This document shows positions 1 through 8,078 of a DNA stretch of 64,000 bases, piece by piece. How positions within the stretch are numbered: the stretch's first letter is position 1; every line of letters starts with the position of its first letter. The translations under genes were made by a program, and so were the position numbers. The stretch is taken from assembly GCA_016841045.1 (NCBI GenBank), contig JAENZX010000001.1, forward strand, positions 267,541 through 331,540, written 5' to 3'. The notes under the pieces were generated by a model. That model had not been told where the DNA came from. It saw nothing but the letters and a program-made list of their open reading frames with translations, and ran no database searches. The DNA is from Thermincola carboxydiphila (GTDB taxonomy: Bacteria; Bacillota; Thermincolia; Thermincolales; UBA2595).

Positions 1-318
1 ATTACCATTGAGGATATTATTGAGGAATTGATTGGAGAAATATATGATGAGTTTGATCAGGATGATCCAGATATCAAGAAGATCAGCGATTTTGAATTTG
101 AGTTAAACGGGCGCGTATTGTTGGAGGATGTTACAGAACTTACAGGTATAAGTCTGGATGAACAGGAAGTCCTGACCGTTGGCGGATATATATTCGCACG
201 GCTTGGCAGTAAACCCAAAAAAGGGGATTCGATTAATGTAGGCGACCATGTTTTTCAGGTTCTGGAAGTAGCCGGGACCAGAATATTAAAAGTGAAAATT
301 TTAAAGAAACAATCTTAA
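1..318 (+). CDS. C-terminal end of a CBS/CorC-HlyC domain membrane protein (partial)
   Basis: The open frame runs in from the left edge; its first visible residues (ITIEDIIEELIGEIYDE) are the typical end of the second CBS domain of CNNM/CorC (hemolysin C-like) proteins. The following ~85 residues form the transporter-associated CorC/HlyC domain (pattern FELNGRVLLEDVTELTG, then GGYIFARLG and VLEVAGTRILKVKI). In this family an N-terminal CNNM membrane domain, outside the window, is linked to divalent-cation or sodium handling. There is no internal start: the first ATG is only codon 16 of the visible frame. htpX follows after 32 bp. Family assignment is firm; substrate is unknown. Confidence 0.85.
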   Translation: MTIEDIIEELIGEIYDEFDQDDPDIKKISDFEFELNGRVLLEDVTELTGISLDEQEVLTVGGYIFARLGSKPKKGDSINVGDHVFQVLEVAGTRILKVKILKKQS

Positions 319-350
319 AATTTAGATATTAATAAGGAGGAGAGAAAATT

Positions 351-1211
351 ATGAGCGGATTCGGCAATCAGGTTAAGACCCTTATTTTCATGAGTGTTCT
401 GACAGCTTTGGTGGTTCTGGCAGGAAGTGCATTGGGTGGAAAATCAGGTATGATCATGGCCTTCGGCTTTGCAGTCCTTATGAATGGGGCCAGTTACTGG
501 TATAGTGACAAAATGGTAATCAAGATGACCAGGTCCTATCCCATTGAGCGGGGTGACAATCCACAGCTCTATGACATGATTGATAACCTTTCCAGAGCTG
601 CGGCTATACCAATGCCTAAACTGTATATTACACCTTCAGCTCAGCCAAATGCCTTTGCCACCGGACGCAACCCGTCTCATGCGGCTGTTGCTGTCACCGA
701 AGGTTTACTGCGTACTATGGAGCGCGATGAATTGGAAGGAGTTCTCGCTCACGAGCTGGCTCACATCAAAAATAGAGACATTCTAATAGGCACACTCGCC
801 GCAGTTATGGCCGGGGTTATTTCAATGCTGGCAAACTGGGCTCAATGGGCGCTGTTATTTGGAGGTTTAGGCGGTGGTGATGATGATGAAGGAGCCGGCG
901 GTCTTGCGGCACTGCCGGTGATTATCCTGGCTCCTCTGGCCGCAATGCTTATACAGATGGCTATTTCCCGTTCAAGAGAGTATCTGGCCGACTCCACCGG
1001 AGCACATATTGCCGGCAACAGCAGAGGTCTTGCTCATGCTCTGTTGAAGCTGGAGCAAGGTGCGCGCCAGAGGCCTATGGAAGTATCACCGGCAGCAAGT
1101 CACATGTTTATCGTTAACCCACTAAGTGCCAAACGACTGATTAACCTATTCAGCACCCACCCCCCTATTGCCGAGAGAGTTAGAAGGCTCTCAAACTTAA
1201 ATGTGAGGTAA
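351..1211 (+). CDS. htpX: Membrane zinc metalloprotease HtpX (M48B)
   Basis: 286 residues, the usual HtpX length. Two N-terminal membrane segments (about 10-28 and 33-50) precede the zinc site HELAH at residues 134-138; the third ligand is predicted as Glu211 in the SRSREYLAD motif. Two more hydrophobic segments (about 148-172 and 186-205) surround a Gly/Asp-rich loop. HtpX degrades misfolded membrane proteins and is usually stress related. The ATG follows an AAGGAGG-type ribosome site. It lies 32 bp after the CorC-like gene and ends before the terminator at 1279. Confidence 0.95.
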   Translation: MSGFGNQVKTLIFMSVLTALVVLAGSALGGKSGMIMAFGFAVLMNGASYWYSDKMVIKMTRSYPIERGDNPQLYDMIDNLSRAAAIPMPKLYITPSAQPNAFATGRNPSHAAVAVTEGLLRTMERDELEGVLAHELAHIKNRDILIGTLAAVMAGVISMLANWAQWALLFGGLGGGDDDEGAGGLAALPVIILAPLAAMLIQMAISRSREYLADSTGAHIAGNSRGLAHALLKLEQGARQRPMEVSPAASHMFIVNPLSAKRLINLFSTHPPIAERVRRLSNLNVR

Positions 1212-1278
1212 GCAATATAATAACATCAGATAAACAATAAAATTTAGCTGCGAAACAAACAGTAAAATTTTTAGAACA

Positions 1279-1316
1279 GGCTGGTCGGCATGTGTATGCG
1301 CAGACCGGCCTTTCTT
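1279..1316 (+). terminator. Intrinsic terminator after htpX
   Basis: GGCTGGTC at 1279-1286 can pair with GACCGGCC at 1303-1310, with further partial pairing inside (GGCAT/ATGCG), and is followed by TTTCTT. It separates htpX from the permease and argues against the permease starting at the upstream in-frame ATG, which lies inside this hairpin. Confidence 0.7.
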
Positions 1317-1414
1317 CATTAATAAGAAAAGGCAGTCCTGGCAATAATAACCCAAAGCAATATTATACCAAACAATATTTGCAAGCCGAAATCTGCAAAA
1401 AAGGGGAAATTAAT

Positions 1415-2887
1415 ATGTCAGACAAAAATGCCGGGTTATCTGTTTGGCACTTGACAATGCTAGCTCTTGGAACAGTAGTCGGAGGCTCGTTCTTTTTAGG
1501 CTCAGCAATTGCTATTAAAGCTGCCGGTCCTGCGATTCTCATTTCATTTATTCTGGGAGGAATTCTGGTTTACATTGTCCTTACCGCTTTATCAGAAATG
1601 ACTGTAGCCTCTCAGACTGCCGGTTCATTTAGGACCTTCGCAGAACAGATGTATGGTCCCGCTATCGGTTTTGTTGTAGGATGGCTTTATTGGACAGGCC
1701 TCACTCTTGCTATGTCCAGTGAAGCAACAGCTGCTGCAGTCTTTATCAATGCCTGGATTCCCGGACTGTCTCTTCCGGCAATGGCTGCCATAATTATTGT
1801 TGCTGTAACCCTTCTAAACCTGATTGGAGCCAGAACCCTTGCTTCACTGGAAAGCGGCCTTGCATTTTTGAAGCTCTCTGCTATTATAGGTTTCATTGTA
1901 TTAGCAGTTGCATTAATATCAGGACTTATACCAGGTAAAGCCCCTGTCGGATTAGGTGTTCTCAGGACCGAGCCATTTTTCCCTGCAGGTCTGGCTGGTA
2001 TTGCCGGAAGTATGCTGATTGTTATGTTTACATACGCCGGGTTTGAAGTAATCGGGCTGGCAGCTTCAGAGGCCCGTGACCCTCACCGTACTGTCCCAAG
2101 AGCTATACTTTTTACAATACTGGGACTTGTAGGCTTGTATGTCGCAGCTATATCTGTTTTACTTCCTCTGGTACGAACTCAAATTATGACAGAAAGTGTC
2201 AGCCCCCTTGTTGCCGGTCTAACTGCCGGGGGGTTTGGTGTGGTCGCAGCCGCTACCAATGTAATCCTTGTTACAGCGATTCTTTCAACAATGCTTGCTG
2301 CTATGTTTGGCATGGGCAGGATGGTCCGTTCTTTGGCTGAGGCAGGATATGCTCCTGCATGGCTTAGGGAGAAATGGGATATCCCACGCCGTGGTATTCT
2401 TTTCTCCGGAGCGGCAATGCTTGCCGGTGTTGCTCTGGCTTTCATTTTACCAAGCCGTATCTATATCTTTTTAGTAAGTTCAGGCGGGTTTGCCTTATTG
2501 TTTACCTATGTGGTGATAATGGCTACACATTATAAGTATAGAAAACTTCACGGCTGTCCCCCTAAAGGCCACTGCCAGCTCAAGGGCTTCCCATTTACAA
2601 CACTAATTGGTCTCTTCAGCCTGATACTAATCATTCTAAGCATGCCTTTGATCCCAGGGCAGGGTTCAGGCCTCGTGGCCGGTTTAACACTTGTAATTTT
2701 CTACACAGTAATTTATATTGCATTTAGAAGCTTTACCTTAGTAAGATCACAGGAAAGAGTAAGCATAAGAAGCCTCCTTGGGAGTGTAATGCCAAGCACT
2801 TTAAACCCCATTGTAGATATGGAAGCCGGAGAAGAGATTCAGCCGAAAAAATCCTACGATAAAATTTCTAAAAAAGGTTCAGATTAA
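1415..2887 (+). CDS. APC-superfamily amino acid permease
   Basis: 490 residues from the ATG at 1415, which has AAAAGGGGAAA just upstream; an in-frame ATG at 1292 lies within a terminator and is rejected. About twelve hydrophobic segments are seen. The N-terminus (LGTVVGGSFFLGSAIAIKAAGP) carries the glycine-rich unwound TM1 of APC transporters, and TM6 has the GFEVIGLAASEARDP pattern typical of amino-acid/polyamine antiporters and symporters. A short Cys/His-containing cytoplasmic loop (HGCPPKGHCQLKG) is present near residue 385. It sits upstream of the abl genes but separate from their riboswitch, so a link with lysine or osmolyte transport is only suggestive. Confidence 0.88.
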   Translation: MSDKNAGLSVWHLTMLALGTVVGGSFFLGSAIAIKAAGPAILISFILGGILVYIVLTALSEMTVASQTAGSFRTFAEQMYGPAIGFVVGWLYWTGLTLAMSSEATAAAVFINAWIPGLSLPAMAAIIIVAVTLLNLIGARTLASLESGLAFLKLSAIIGFIVLAVALISGLIPGKAPVGLGVLRTEPFFPAGLAGIAGSMLIVMFTYAGFEVIGLAASEARDPHRTVPRAILFTILGLVGLYVAAISVLLPLVRTQIMTESVSPLVAGLTAGGFGVVAAATNVILVTAILSTMLAAMFGMGRMVRSLAEAGYAPAWLREKWDIPRRGILFSGAAMLAGVALAFILPSRIYIFLVSSGGFALLFTYVVIMATHYKYRKLHGCPPKGHCQLKGFPFTTLIGLFSLILIILSMPLIPGQGSGLVAGLTLVIFYTVIYIAFRSFTLVRSQERVSIRSLLGSVMPSTLNPIVDMEAGEEIQPKKSYDKISKKGSD

Positions 2888-2940
2888 GAGTTTCACTACA
2901 TTTTCGGGCTATCTGTTTCAGTGCAATCCAGAACTTAACA

Positions 2941-2969
2941 TAGACTGCTTTGGCTTTCTATGGTATAAT
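2941..2969 (+). promoter_or_regulatory. Probable sigma-A promoter for the c-di-AMP riboswitch/abl operon
   Basis: TAGACT at 2941-2946 and a consensus TATAAT at 2964-2969 are separated by 17 bp. Transcription from here would begin about 25 nt before the riboswitch aptamer. Confidence 0.6.
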
Positions 2970-3002
2970 ATTACAAGTTACAAATTAACTTCATAATTCT
3001 CC

Positions 3003-3150
3003 GTATCGCTGAGTTCTCATTTTAGAGAAACGGGGGAACCACATCATCGGGGTGAATCCATACCGGGGACGCAAGTCCGAAGTATGGTAGGGCTACTTTC
3101 GGCCCTAATCCGGCAGCTAACTTCGTAAGCGTTGAAAGGGAGAGCACATT
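3003..3150 (+). ncRNA. ydaO/yuaA-type c-di-AMP riboswitch
   Basis: The conserved blocks occur in order: CGCTGA at 3007, GGGGGAACC near 3032, GGGGTGAATCC at 3049-3059, GGTAGGGCTACTTTCGGCCC then AATCCGGCAGCTAAC, and TTCGTAAGCG ending at 3131, with a trailing GAAAGGGAGAG. These are the signature sequences of the ydaO class. Cyclic di-AMP binding to this class generally switches expression off. Hairpins at 3162 and 3238 provide an expression platform. The controlled genes, ablA and ablB, make an osmolyte, fitting the known role of c-di-AMP in osmotic control. Confidence 0.93.
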
Positions 3151-3161
3151 ACGCATGCACT

Positions 3162-3191
3162 AAACAAAGTTCCTGTGCGAACTTTTTGTTT
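3162..3191 (+). terminator. First hairpin of the riboswitch expression platform
   Basis: AAAGTTC (3166-3172) pairs with GAACTTT (3179-3185) around loop CTGTGC, followed by TTGTTT; outer AAC/GTT pairs extend it with a small bulge. It lies directly after the c-di-AMP aptamer and could be an intrinsic terminator or part of an alternative fold. Confidence 0.5.
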
Positions 3192-3237
3192 GGCCTGTAT
3201 TTGCTTTCGCTTTGGCATGTCTTCATATTATGACGTT

Positions 3238-3265
3238 AACCCCGGATTATCTCCGGGGTTTTAAT
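3238..3265 (+). terminator. Strong terminator hairpin just upstream of ablA
   Basis: A perfect 9-bp stem AACCCCGGA (3238-3246)/TCCGGGGTT (3252-3260) with loop TTATC and a TTTT run. It sits between the c-di-AMP aptamer and the ablA ribosome site, so it is the most likely regulated terminator of the riboswitch. Confidence 0.75.
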
Positions 3266-3292
3266 ACTTTCCGAGGAGGTTTCAAAAAAAAT

Positions 3293-4570
3293 ATGCGTGA
3301 CTTTAAATCCATTCCTTTGTGGCAGAATGTTTCAGATGAACAATGGAACGACTGGCACTGGCAAATCAAAAACCGTATAACTACACTGGAGCAGCTCCAG
3401 CAGGTTGTTAAACTAACTCCTGAAGAAATACAAGGGGTCAACTTGTGCCTGCAAAGCCTGAGAATGGCTATTACACCTTACTATGCAACATTGATGGACC
3501 CAAACAACACAGATTGCCCAATTCGCAAACAGGCAATACCAACCATTCATGAAACGGTTAAATCAGACTCCGATCTACGGGATCCCCTCCATGAGGAAGC
3601 TGATTCTCCTGCACCGGGAATAACCCACAGATATCCTGACCGGGTGCTGCTGCTGGTTACAGATCAATGCAGCATGTACTGCCGCCATTGCACAAGGAGG
3701 CGCTTGGCAGGAAACACTGACAAAACTCTGCCAACAAGCCAGACAGAGCAGGCAATTAATTATATCAGGGGTAATCCAGAAATTCGTGATGTGTTAATTT
3801 CCGGTGGTGATCCATTATGTCTTCCAACTCACAAGCTTGAACACATAATTGCCAGCCTGAGAGCTATTCCGCATGTGGAGGTTATTCGCATCGGAACACG
3901 TACACCTGTAGTACTTCCTCACCGGATTACTGATAAATTGGTCAGGATGCTGTCAAAATATCATCCGTTGTGGATAAATACTCATTTTAATCATCCCAAA
4001 GAACTTACTCCTCAAAGCATCGAGGCCTGCAACAAGCTTGCTAATGCAGGAATCCCACTGGGTAACCAATGTGTTCTGCTTAAGGGTGTTAACGATTGTC
4101 CCGGGATAATGAAAAAGCTAATGCACGGGCTGGTTAAAACCAGAGTAAGGCCTTATTACATGTACCAGTGTGATCTGTCTGAAGGAATTGAACATTTCCG
4201 GACATCTGTGTCCCGGGGAATAGAAATAATAGAGCTTCTACGAGGACATACCTCGGGGTTTGCCGTTCCGACATACGTTATTGATGCCCCTGGGGGAGGA
4301 GGAAAAATACCTGTCAATCCACAGTATATGATTTCCCAGTCACAAGATAAAGTAATTCTCAGAAATTACGAAGGAATAATCACCACTTATGCAGAGCCGG
4401 TGGATAAGACAAGTGACTGCAGTAACTGCGGACTATGTGGATCAACTCAGGGCAACCTCAATTTTGGCCTCGGCAAACTCATAAATGATGACAAAATCAG
4501 CCTGATACCTAAGGATAACAATAGAATTCTACGCAGAGGCAATAAATTAAAACGGGCAGGTGAATGTTAA
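3293..4570 (+). CDS. ablA: L-lysine 2,3-aminomutase
   Basis: 425 residues. A radical-SAM, PLP-dependent enzyme converting L-alpha-lysine to L-beta-lysine. The iron-sulfur motif CSMYCRHC places the three cysteines at residues 126, 130 and 133; the predicted PLP lysine is Lys338 in GGGGKIPVNPQY, and a C-terminal cysteine cluster (376, 379, 382) matches the zinc-binding end of clostridial enzymes. The ATG at 3293 is chosen because GAGGAGGT lies 13 nt before it and because an earlier in-frame ATG at 3212 lies upstream of the terminator hairpin. ablB begins 1 bp after the stop. With ablB and a c-di-AMP riboswitch, osmolyte synthesis is much more likely than lysine fermentation. Confidence 0.95.
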   Translation: MRDFKSIPLWQNVSDEQWNDWHWQIKNRITTLEQLQQVVKLTPEEIQGVNLCLQSLRMAITPYYATLMDPNNTDCPIRKQAIPTIHETVKSDSDLRDPLHEEADSPAPGITHRYPDRVLLLVTDQCSMYCRHCTRRRLAGNTDKTLPTSQTEQAINYIRGNPEIRDVLISGGDPLCLPTHKLEHIIASLRAIPHVEVIRIGTRTPVVLPHRITDKLVRMLSKYHPLWINTHFNHPKELTPQSIEACNKLANAGIPLGNQCVLLKGVNDCPGIMKKLMHGLVKTRVRPYYMYQCDLSEGIEHFRTSVSRGIEIIELLRGHTSGFAVPTYVIDAPGGGGKIPVNPQYMISQSQDKVILRNYEGIITTYAEPVDKTSDCSNCGLCGSTQGNLNFGLGKLINDDKISLIPKDNNRILRRGNKLKRAGEC

Positions 4571-4571
4571 T

Positions 4572-5420
4572 ATGAACCAGGTTCAAGACAAGGTTATAGA
4601 ATCCAGTCTTGACGGGTGCCAAGTAAAAATTCATCTCGATTATTTAAACCAACGAATTAAAGTTACAAGCTATAATACAGAAGACGTTGTTCCCCTAAGC
4701 CAATACTTAGATGTATTGGCTTCAGGAAATGTCTTTGGTAAAATAATCATTTCAGCCCGTGAGGACGAATGGCGAATGTTTCTTTCACAAGGCTACGTAC
4801 TTGAGGCTTTCAATCCGGGCTATTTTTCGGGACGCCCCTGTTACTACCTCGCCAAATTCACAAAGAGCCAGCGCAATTATGCCTCTACTCTTATTGAAGA
4901 AGATAAAATACTGGAAAAAGTACTCAAGAAGCAGAAGCATTATAGATCTCTCCCATTGCCTTCAGGCTTCACCCTAAGAAGTGCTGTGCCAACTGATATC
5001 CCACGGCTTGTTGAACTGTATGGACGTGTTTTCTCCACTTACCCTTCTTCAATCACTGACCCGGAGTATCTAAAAAAGCTGGTTGACAGCAATTTTTTCA
5101 AAGTAGTTCTATATCAGGACGAGATAGTCAGTGCTGCTTCTTTGGAGGTAAATCATGAATTTTTGTCGGCAGAAGTAACAGACTGCCTGTGCATACCCGA
5201 ATTCGAAGGTCAGGGCCTCATGTACCGTCTAATTTACGCCTTGGAACAGGATGCAAAAAAGGCTGGTTTAAAAAACCTTTATAGTATCGCCCGGGCTCAA
5301 TCCCCTGGAATTAATGCAGTACTTAAAAAATTAGGTTATGAATACGGAGGACGTTTCACCAATAACTGTACCATCTGTGGTGGGTTTGAAAACATGAATT
5401 TATGGAACAAAGCCTGTTAG
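4572..5420 (+). CDS. ablB: Beta-lysine N6-acetyltransferase
   Basis: 282 residues from ATG 4572; a GTG at 4560 is an alternative, but AGGTGA at 4557-4562 is correctly spaced only for the ATG. The C-terminal half (about 135-265) is a GNAT domain with the acetyl-CoA loop region around IPEFEGQGLMYRLIYALE; the N-terminal half is specific to the AblB family. It acetylates L-beta-lysine to N-epsilon-acetyl-beta-lysine, a compatible solute of methanogens and some anaerobic bacteria. It sits immediately after ablA and shares its riboswitch. Confidence 0.92.
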   Translation: MNQVQDKVIESSLDGCQVKIHLDYLNQRIKVTSYNTEDVVPLSQYLDVLASGNVFGKIIISAREDEWRMFLSQGYVLEAFNPGYFSGRPCYYLAKFTKSQRNYASTLIEEDKILEKVLKKQKHYRSLPLPSGFTLRSAVPTDIPRLVELYGRVFSTYPSSITDPEYLKKLVDSNFFKVVLYQDEIVSAASLEVNHEFLSAEVTDCLCIPEFEGQGLMYRLIYALEQDAKKAGLKNLYSIARAQSPGINAVLKKLGYEYGGRFTNNCTICGGFENMNLWNKAC

Positions 5421-5436
5421 ATTGGTATATTGATAT

Positions 5437-5473
5437 AATAATACCGTTTTCGACCCGGTTTTTATTATTCTAC
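5437..5473 (+). terminator. Weak terminator-like hairpin after ablB
   Basis: AATAATACCG and CGGTTTTTATTATT flank a short loop and can form an imperfect stem with a T-rich end. Stability looks modest; no other terminator is visible after ablB. Confidence 0.4.
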
Positions 5474-5552
5474 CCTCCTTTTTCGCCATGGTTTTGATAT
5501 GTCGGTGAGTTACAATTAATATTGAAAGCTGATATATCAGGAGGGGACATAA

Positions 5553-6224
5553 ATGAGCGCAGTAGATGTAAAGTATATGTTGACTGCAACCAAATTCGAT
5601 ATCATTGATTTCGTGTACAATCATTTCCATAAGTACGGGTGGAAAACCACATACAACTACCTTGTACACCAGCCACAAGAATTTTATGATAAATTAATCA
5701 CACTTCCGAAAGGTAACAATTTTGAATTTAAAAAGTATGTTAACTACTGTTACTTACTCTCTAGAAATTTTACAGATAAAGATGAAGTGGCAAAATATAC
5801 CGCCAGAAATGGGACAAGCATCTATTTTTCAATAGTTCTTTACTGGCTGTTAATTTACTTTGGCGTATTAAATGAAAACAAACTTAAATTCAATCAGGGT
5901 TACTTTAGATACAAAAAAAGAGAAGATGGCTGCAGCCAAACCCGATACAGGGCTGGAATGCACGCTTGGTTAAGTTATGACGATTCGGTGCTTGATGTAA
6001 CAATCTGGCAGCAAAAAGACCTTTTTGACTCTGCAGAGGACGAGCCTAAAAACGCCGTTCTGATAGGTGAAATGCCCTCCGAGCTCGAGCTTTTTGGTTT
6101 TAAAGAAAAGAAAAGCCTTGCGAAGGAATACGCAAGGCTTTTTGCCAAAGATTCAGGTATGACATTTTATCAATGGGTCAGTTTTCATAAGCAGCAGGCC
6201 GATCTTTTAGAAAAAGAAAGATGA
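5553..6224 (+). CDS. Uncharacterised protein with a transglutaminase-like HAWL..DVT motif
   Basis: 223 residues, with a good AGGAGGGG ribosome site 6 nt before the ATG. I do not recognise the family. The sequence is rich in aromatic residues. Around residues 137-150 it has MHAWLSYDDSVLDVT, resembling the His...Asp half of papain-fold transglutaminase-like proteins; Cys130 lies only a few residues before the His, which is not the usual spacing, so a catalytic role is unproven. A hydrophobic stretch near 90-104 (YFSIVLYWLLIYFG) could be buried or membrane associated. The 3' end overlaps the convergent ABC-F gene by 18 bp. Confidence 0.7.
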   Translation: MSAVDVKYMLTATKFDIIDFVYNHFHKYGWKTTYNYLVHQPQEFYDKLITLPKGNNFEFKKYVNYCYLLSRNFTDKDEVAKYTARNGTSIYFSIVLYWLLIYFGVLNENKLKFNQGYFRYKKREDGCSQTRYRAGMHAWLSYDDSVLDVTIWQQKDLFDSAEDEPKNAVLIGEMPSELELFGFKEKKSLAKEYARLFAKDSGMTFYQWVSFHKQQADLLEKER

Positions 6225-7763
6225 CCAGTCTTCAACATTCCAGACTTCAGTTACCACATCTTCATAAAATTCAGGCTCATGACATACAAGAACAACTGTA
6301 CCCCTAAATTCTTTTATGGCTTTTTTCAACTCTTCCTTTGCGTCCACATCAAGGTGGTTAGTAGGTTCATCTAAAACAAGCCAGTTTGTTTCTCTTAACA
6401 TCAGCTTGCATAGTCGTACCTTGGCCTGTTCCCCACCGCTTAACACCTGCATCTGACTTGTTATATGCTCATTTTTTAATCCACACCGGGCTAGAGCAGC
6501 TCGTGCTTCAAACTGATTCAACCCAGGGAATTCATCCCAGACTTCCTGAAGGGCAGTCTTGGAATTTCGAGGTTGGTTTTCCTGTTCAAAGTAACCTGGA
6601 TAAAGATAGTCACCTGCTTCTAGCGAACCGGTCACCGGAGGAAGCAGCCCCAGCATGGTCTTTAATAGAGTTGATTTGCCCAAGCCGTTACAGCCCTTAA
6701 TAGCAATCTTCTGACCTCTTTCCAGCTGAATGTTCAGAGGTTTGGTCAAAGCTTTGTCATAGCCAATCTGCATATTATCCGCCCTGAAAATTATCCGTCC
6801 CGGAGTTCGTGCTTCTATAAACTTAAAGTTTGGCTTGACTTTGTCCCTGGGCTTTTCAATGAGTTCCATTTTATCCAGTTGTTTTTGCCGACTTTTGGCT
6901 CGTCCGGTTGTAGATATTCTTGCTTTATTTCGGGCTACGAAATCTTCCAGACGGGCAATTTCCTGCTGTTGTTTCTCGTAAGCCTGCTGATGCCTGGCCT
7001 TATTCGTTTCATAAAGTTCCATAAACTTGTTGTAGTCCCCTACATAACGGGTTAACTTGGCCTGCTCCACATGATATATTACGTTTATTACCTTGTTTAA
7101 AAATTCTATGTCATGGGAAATCAGGATGAATGCATTTTCGTAGTCCTGCAGATACTTGGTCAGCCAGGTAATATGCTCTTCATCAAGATAATTTGTAGGC
7201 TCATCCAGCAATAAAATTGTCGGGTTTTCAAGAAGAAGTTTAGCCAACAGTACCTTAGTCCGCTGTCCTCCGCTCAGTTCCTGGACTTCACGATCCAGAC
7301 CAATACTACCAAGACCTAGACCATTGGCAACCGCCTCTACGTTGGCATCAATCGTATAAAACCCACTATGATCCAGGATATCCTGTATGTCTCCTACAGC
7401 TTCCAGCAATCTATTCATTTCGTCTTCATCGGCTGAGGCCATTTGTTCGTAGGCCTCCTGCATTTCACGCTCTAAGTCAAAAAGCCGGGCAAAAGCCCCG
7501 CGAAGTACTTCCCTGATGGTATGACCCGCAGTAAGCTTAGCATGCTGGTCCAGATACCCTACCGTAACCCTGGAAGACCACTGAACTTTTCCCGCATCGG
7601 GCATAAGCTGCCCGGTGATAATATTGAGAAAGGTAGATTTACCTTCCCCATTTGCGCCAATAAGCCCCACATGTTCACCTTTCAATAAACGGAAAGAAAC
7701 GTCATCAAGTATAGTTCTGTCACCAAATCCGTGACTGACATTCTCAACATTCAATACACTCAC
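6207..7763 (-). CDS. yfmM: ABC-F family ATPase (YfmM-like)
   Basis: 518 residues from a GTG at 7763, preceded by AGGGGGAG; the longer frame reaching 7832 only adds residues encoded by tandem 15-bp repeats. Two ABC ATPase domains have Walker A (GANGEGKST and GCNGLGKST), LSGGQ/LSGGE signatures and LLLDEPTNYLD/LVLDEPTNHLD Walker B, with the ABC-F linker helices between them (about 235-300). No membrane domain is present. ABC-F proteins act on the ribosome, in translation-factor or antibiotic-protection roles. The start (SVLNVENVSHGFGDR) resembles Bacillus YfmM. It follows yfmR and a small ORF, with a terminator at 7862-7885 between. Confidence 0.88.
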   Translation of the reverse strand: MSVLNVENVSHGFGDRTILDDVSFRLLKGEHVGLIGANGEGKSTFLNIITGQLMPDAGKVQWSSRVTVGYLDQHAKLTAGHTIREVLRGAFARLFDLEREMQEAYEQMASADEDEMNRLLEAVGDIQDILDHSGFYTIDANVEAVANGLGLGSIGLDREVQELSGGQRTKVLLAKLLLENPTILLLDEPTNYLDEEHITWLTKYLQDYENAFILISHDIEFLNKVINVIYHVEQAKLTRYVGDYNKFMELYETNKARHQQAYEKQQQEIARLEDFVARNKARISTTGRAKSRQKQLDKMELIEKPRDKVKPNFKFIEARTPGRIIFRADNMQIGYDKALTKPLNIQLERGQKIAIKGCNGLGKSTLLKTMLGLLPPVTGSLEAGDYLYPGYFEQENQPRNSKTALQEVWDEFPGLNQFEARAALARCGLKNEHITSQMQVLSGGEQAKVRLCKLMLRETNWLVLDEPTNHLDVDAKEELKKAIKEFRGTVVLVCHEPEFYEDVVTEVWNVEDWSSFFF

Positions 7764-7787
7764 AATTTTTCTCCCCCTGCTGTTGTT

Positions 7788-7831
7788 CAAACTACTTTTC
7801 ATCAATCTACTTTTCAACAAACTACTTTTCA
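7788..7831. repeat. Three 15-bp tandem repeats upstream of the yfmM-like gene
   Basis: CAAACTACTTTTCA, CAATCTACTTTTCA and CAAACTACTTTTCA begin at 7788, 7803 and 7818, a period of exactly 15 bp. They lie 25-68 bp before the likely GTG start and stay in frame with the gene, so they could encode an optional N-terminal extension or be a leader element. Confidence 0.8.
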
Positions 7832-7861
7832 ATTATAGCTAAATTTCAAATAAATTCAAAG

Positions 7862-7885
7862 AAAAAAGCACAAGCAATGTGCTTT
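7862..7885 (-). terminator. Intrinsic terminator after the small ORF
   Basis: On the minus strand AAAGCACA and TGTGCTTT form an 8-bp stem around TTGCT, followed by TTTC. It closes the yfmR/small-ORF unit. Confidence 0.75.
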
Positions 7886-7912
7886 CATATTCTGTCAATA
7901 ATGGATTTCCTC

Positions 7913-8068
7913 TCATTTATCAAATAAGCCGCCCTTTTTAAATTTCTTTACAGCTGTTCGCTGTTCACCGATTGTTTTGTCATGCCGTACAATTCCGCTC
8001 TGTTCGGAACTTTTCTGCTTTTGGGCCTCAATTAATTTCTTCATCATTTCAAGATTCTTTTTTGTCAT
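7913..8068 (-). CDS. Small basic protein of 51 residues downstream of yfmR
   Basis: A short ORF with ATG at 8068 and the ribosome site GGAGGAGCA directly before it, starting 10 bp after the yfmR-like stop codon. The product begins MTKKNLEMMKKLIEAQKQK and ends KKFKKGGLFDK; it is highly charged, lysine rich and probably helical in its first half. No cysteines or membrane segment. I do not recognise a named family. Strong ribosome site, tight operon spacing and a terminator 28 bp after the stop all support a real gene. Confidence 0.75.
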   Translation of the reverse strand: MTKKNLEMMKKLIEAQKQKSSEQSGIVRHDKTIGEQRTAVKKFKKGGLFDK

Positions 8069-8078
8069 TGCTCCTCCA

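Noticed and set aside
1292-1414. An N-terminal extension of the APC permease
   Set aside because: The upstream ATG sits in a terminator hairpin and the extra residues are not membrane-like; ATG 1415 has a ribosome site.
3212-3292. Earlier in-frame start of ablA
   Set aside because: It lies before the terminator hairpin; homologues begin at the downstream ATG, which has GAGGAGGT.
5530-6224. Assigning the unknown protein as a transglutaminase
   Set aside because: Only the His/Asp half-motif is visible and the cysteine spacing is wrong.
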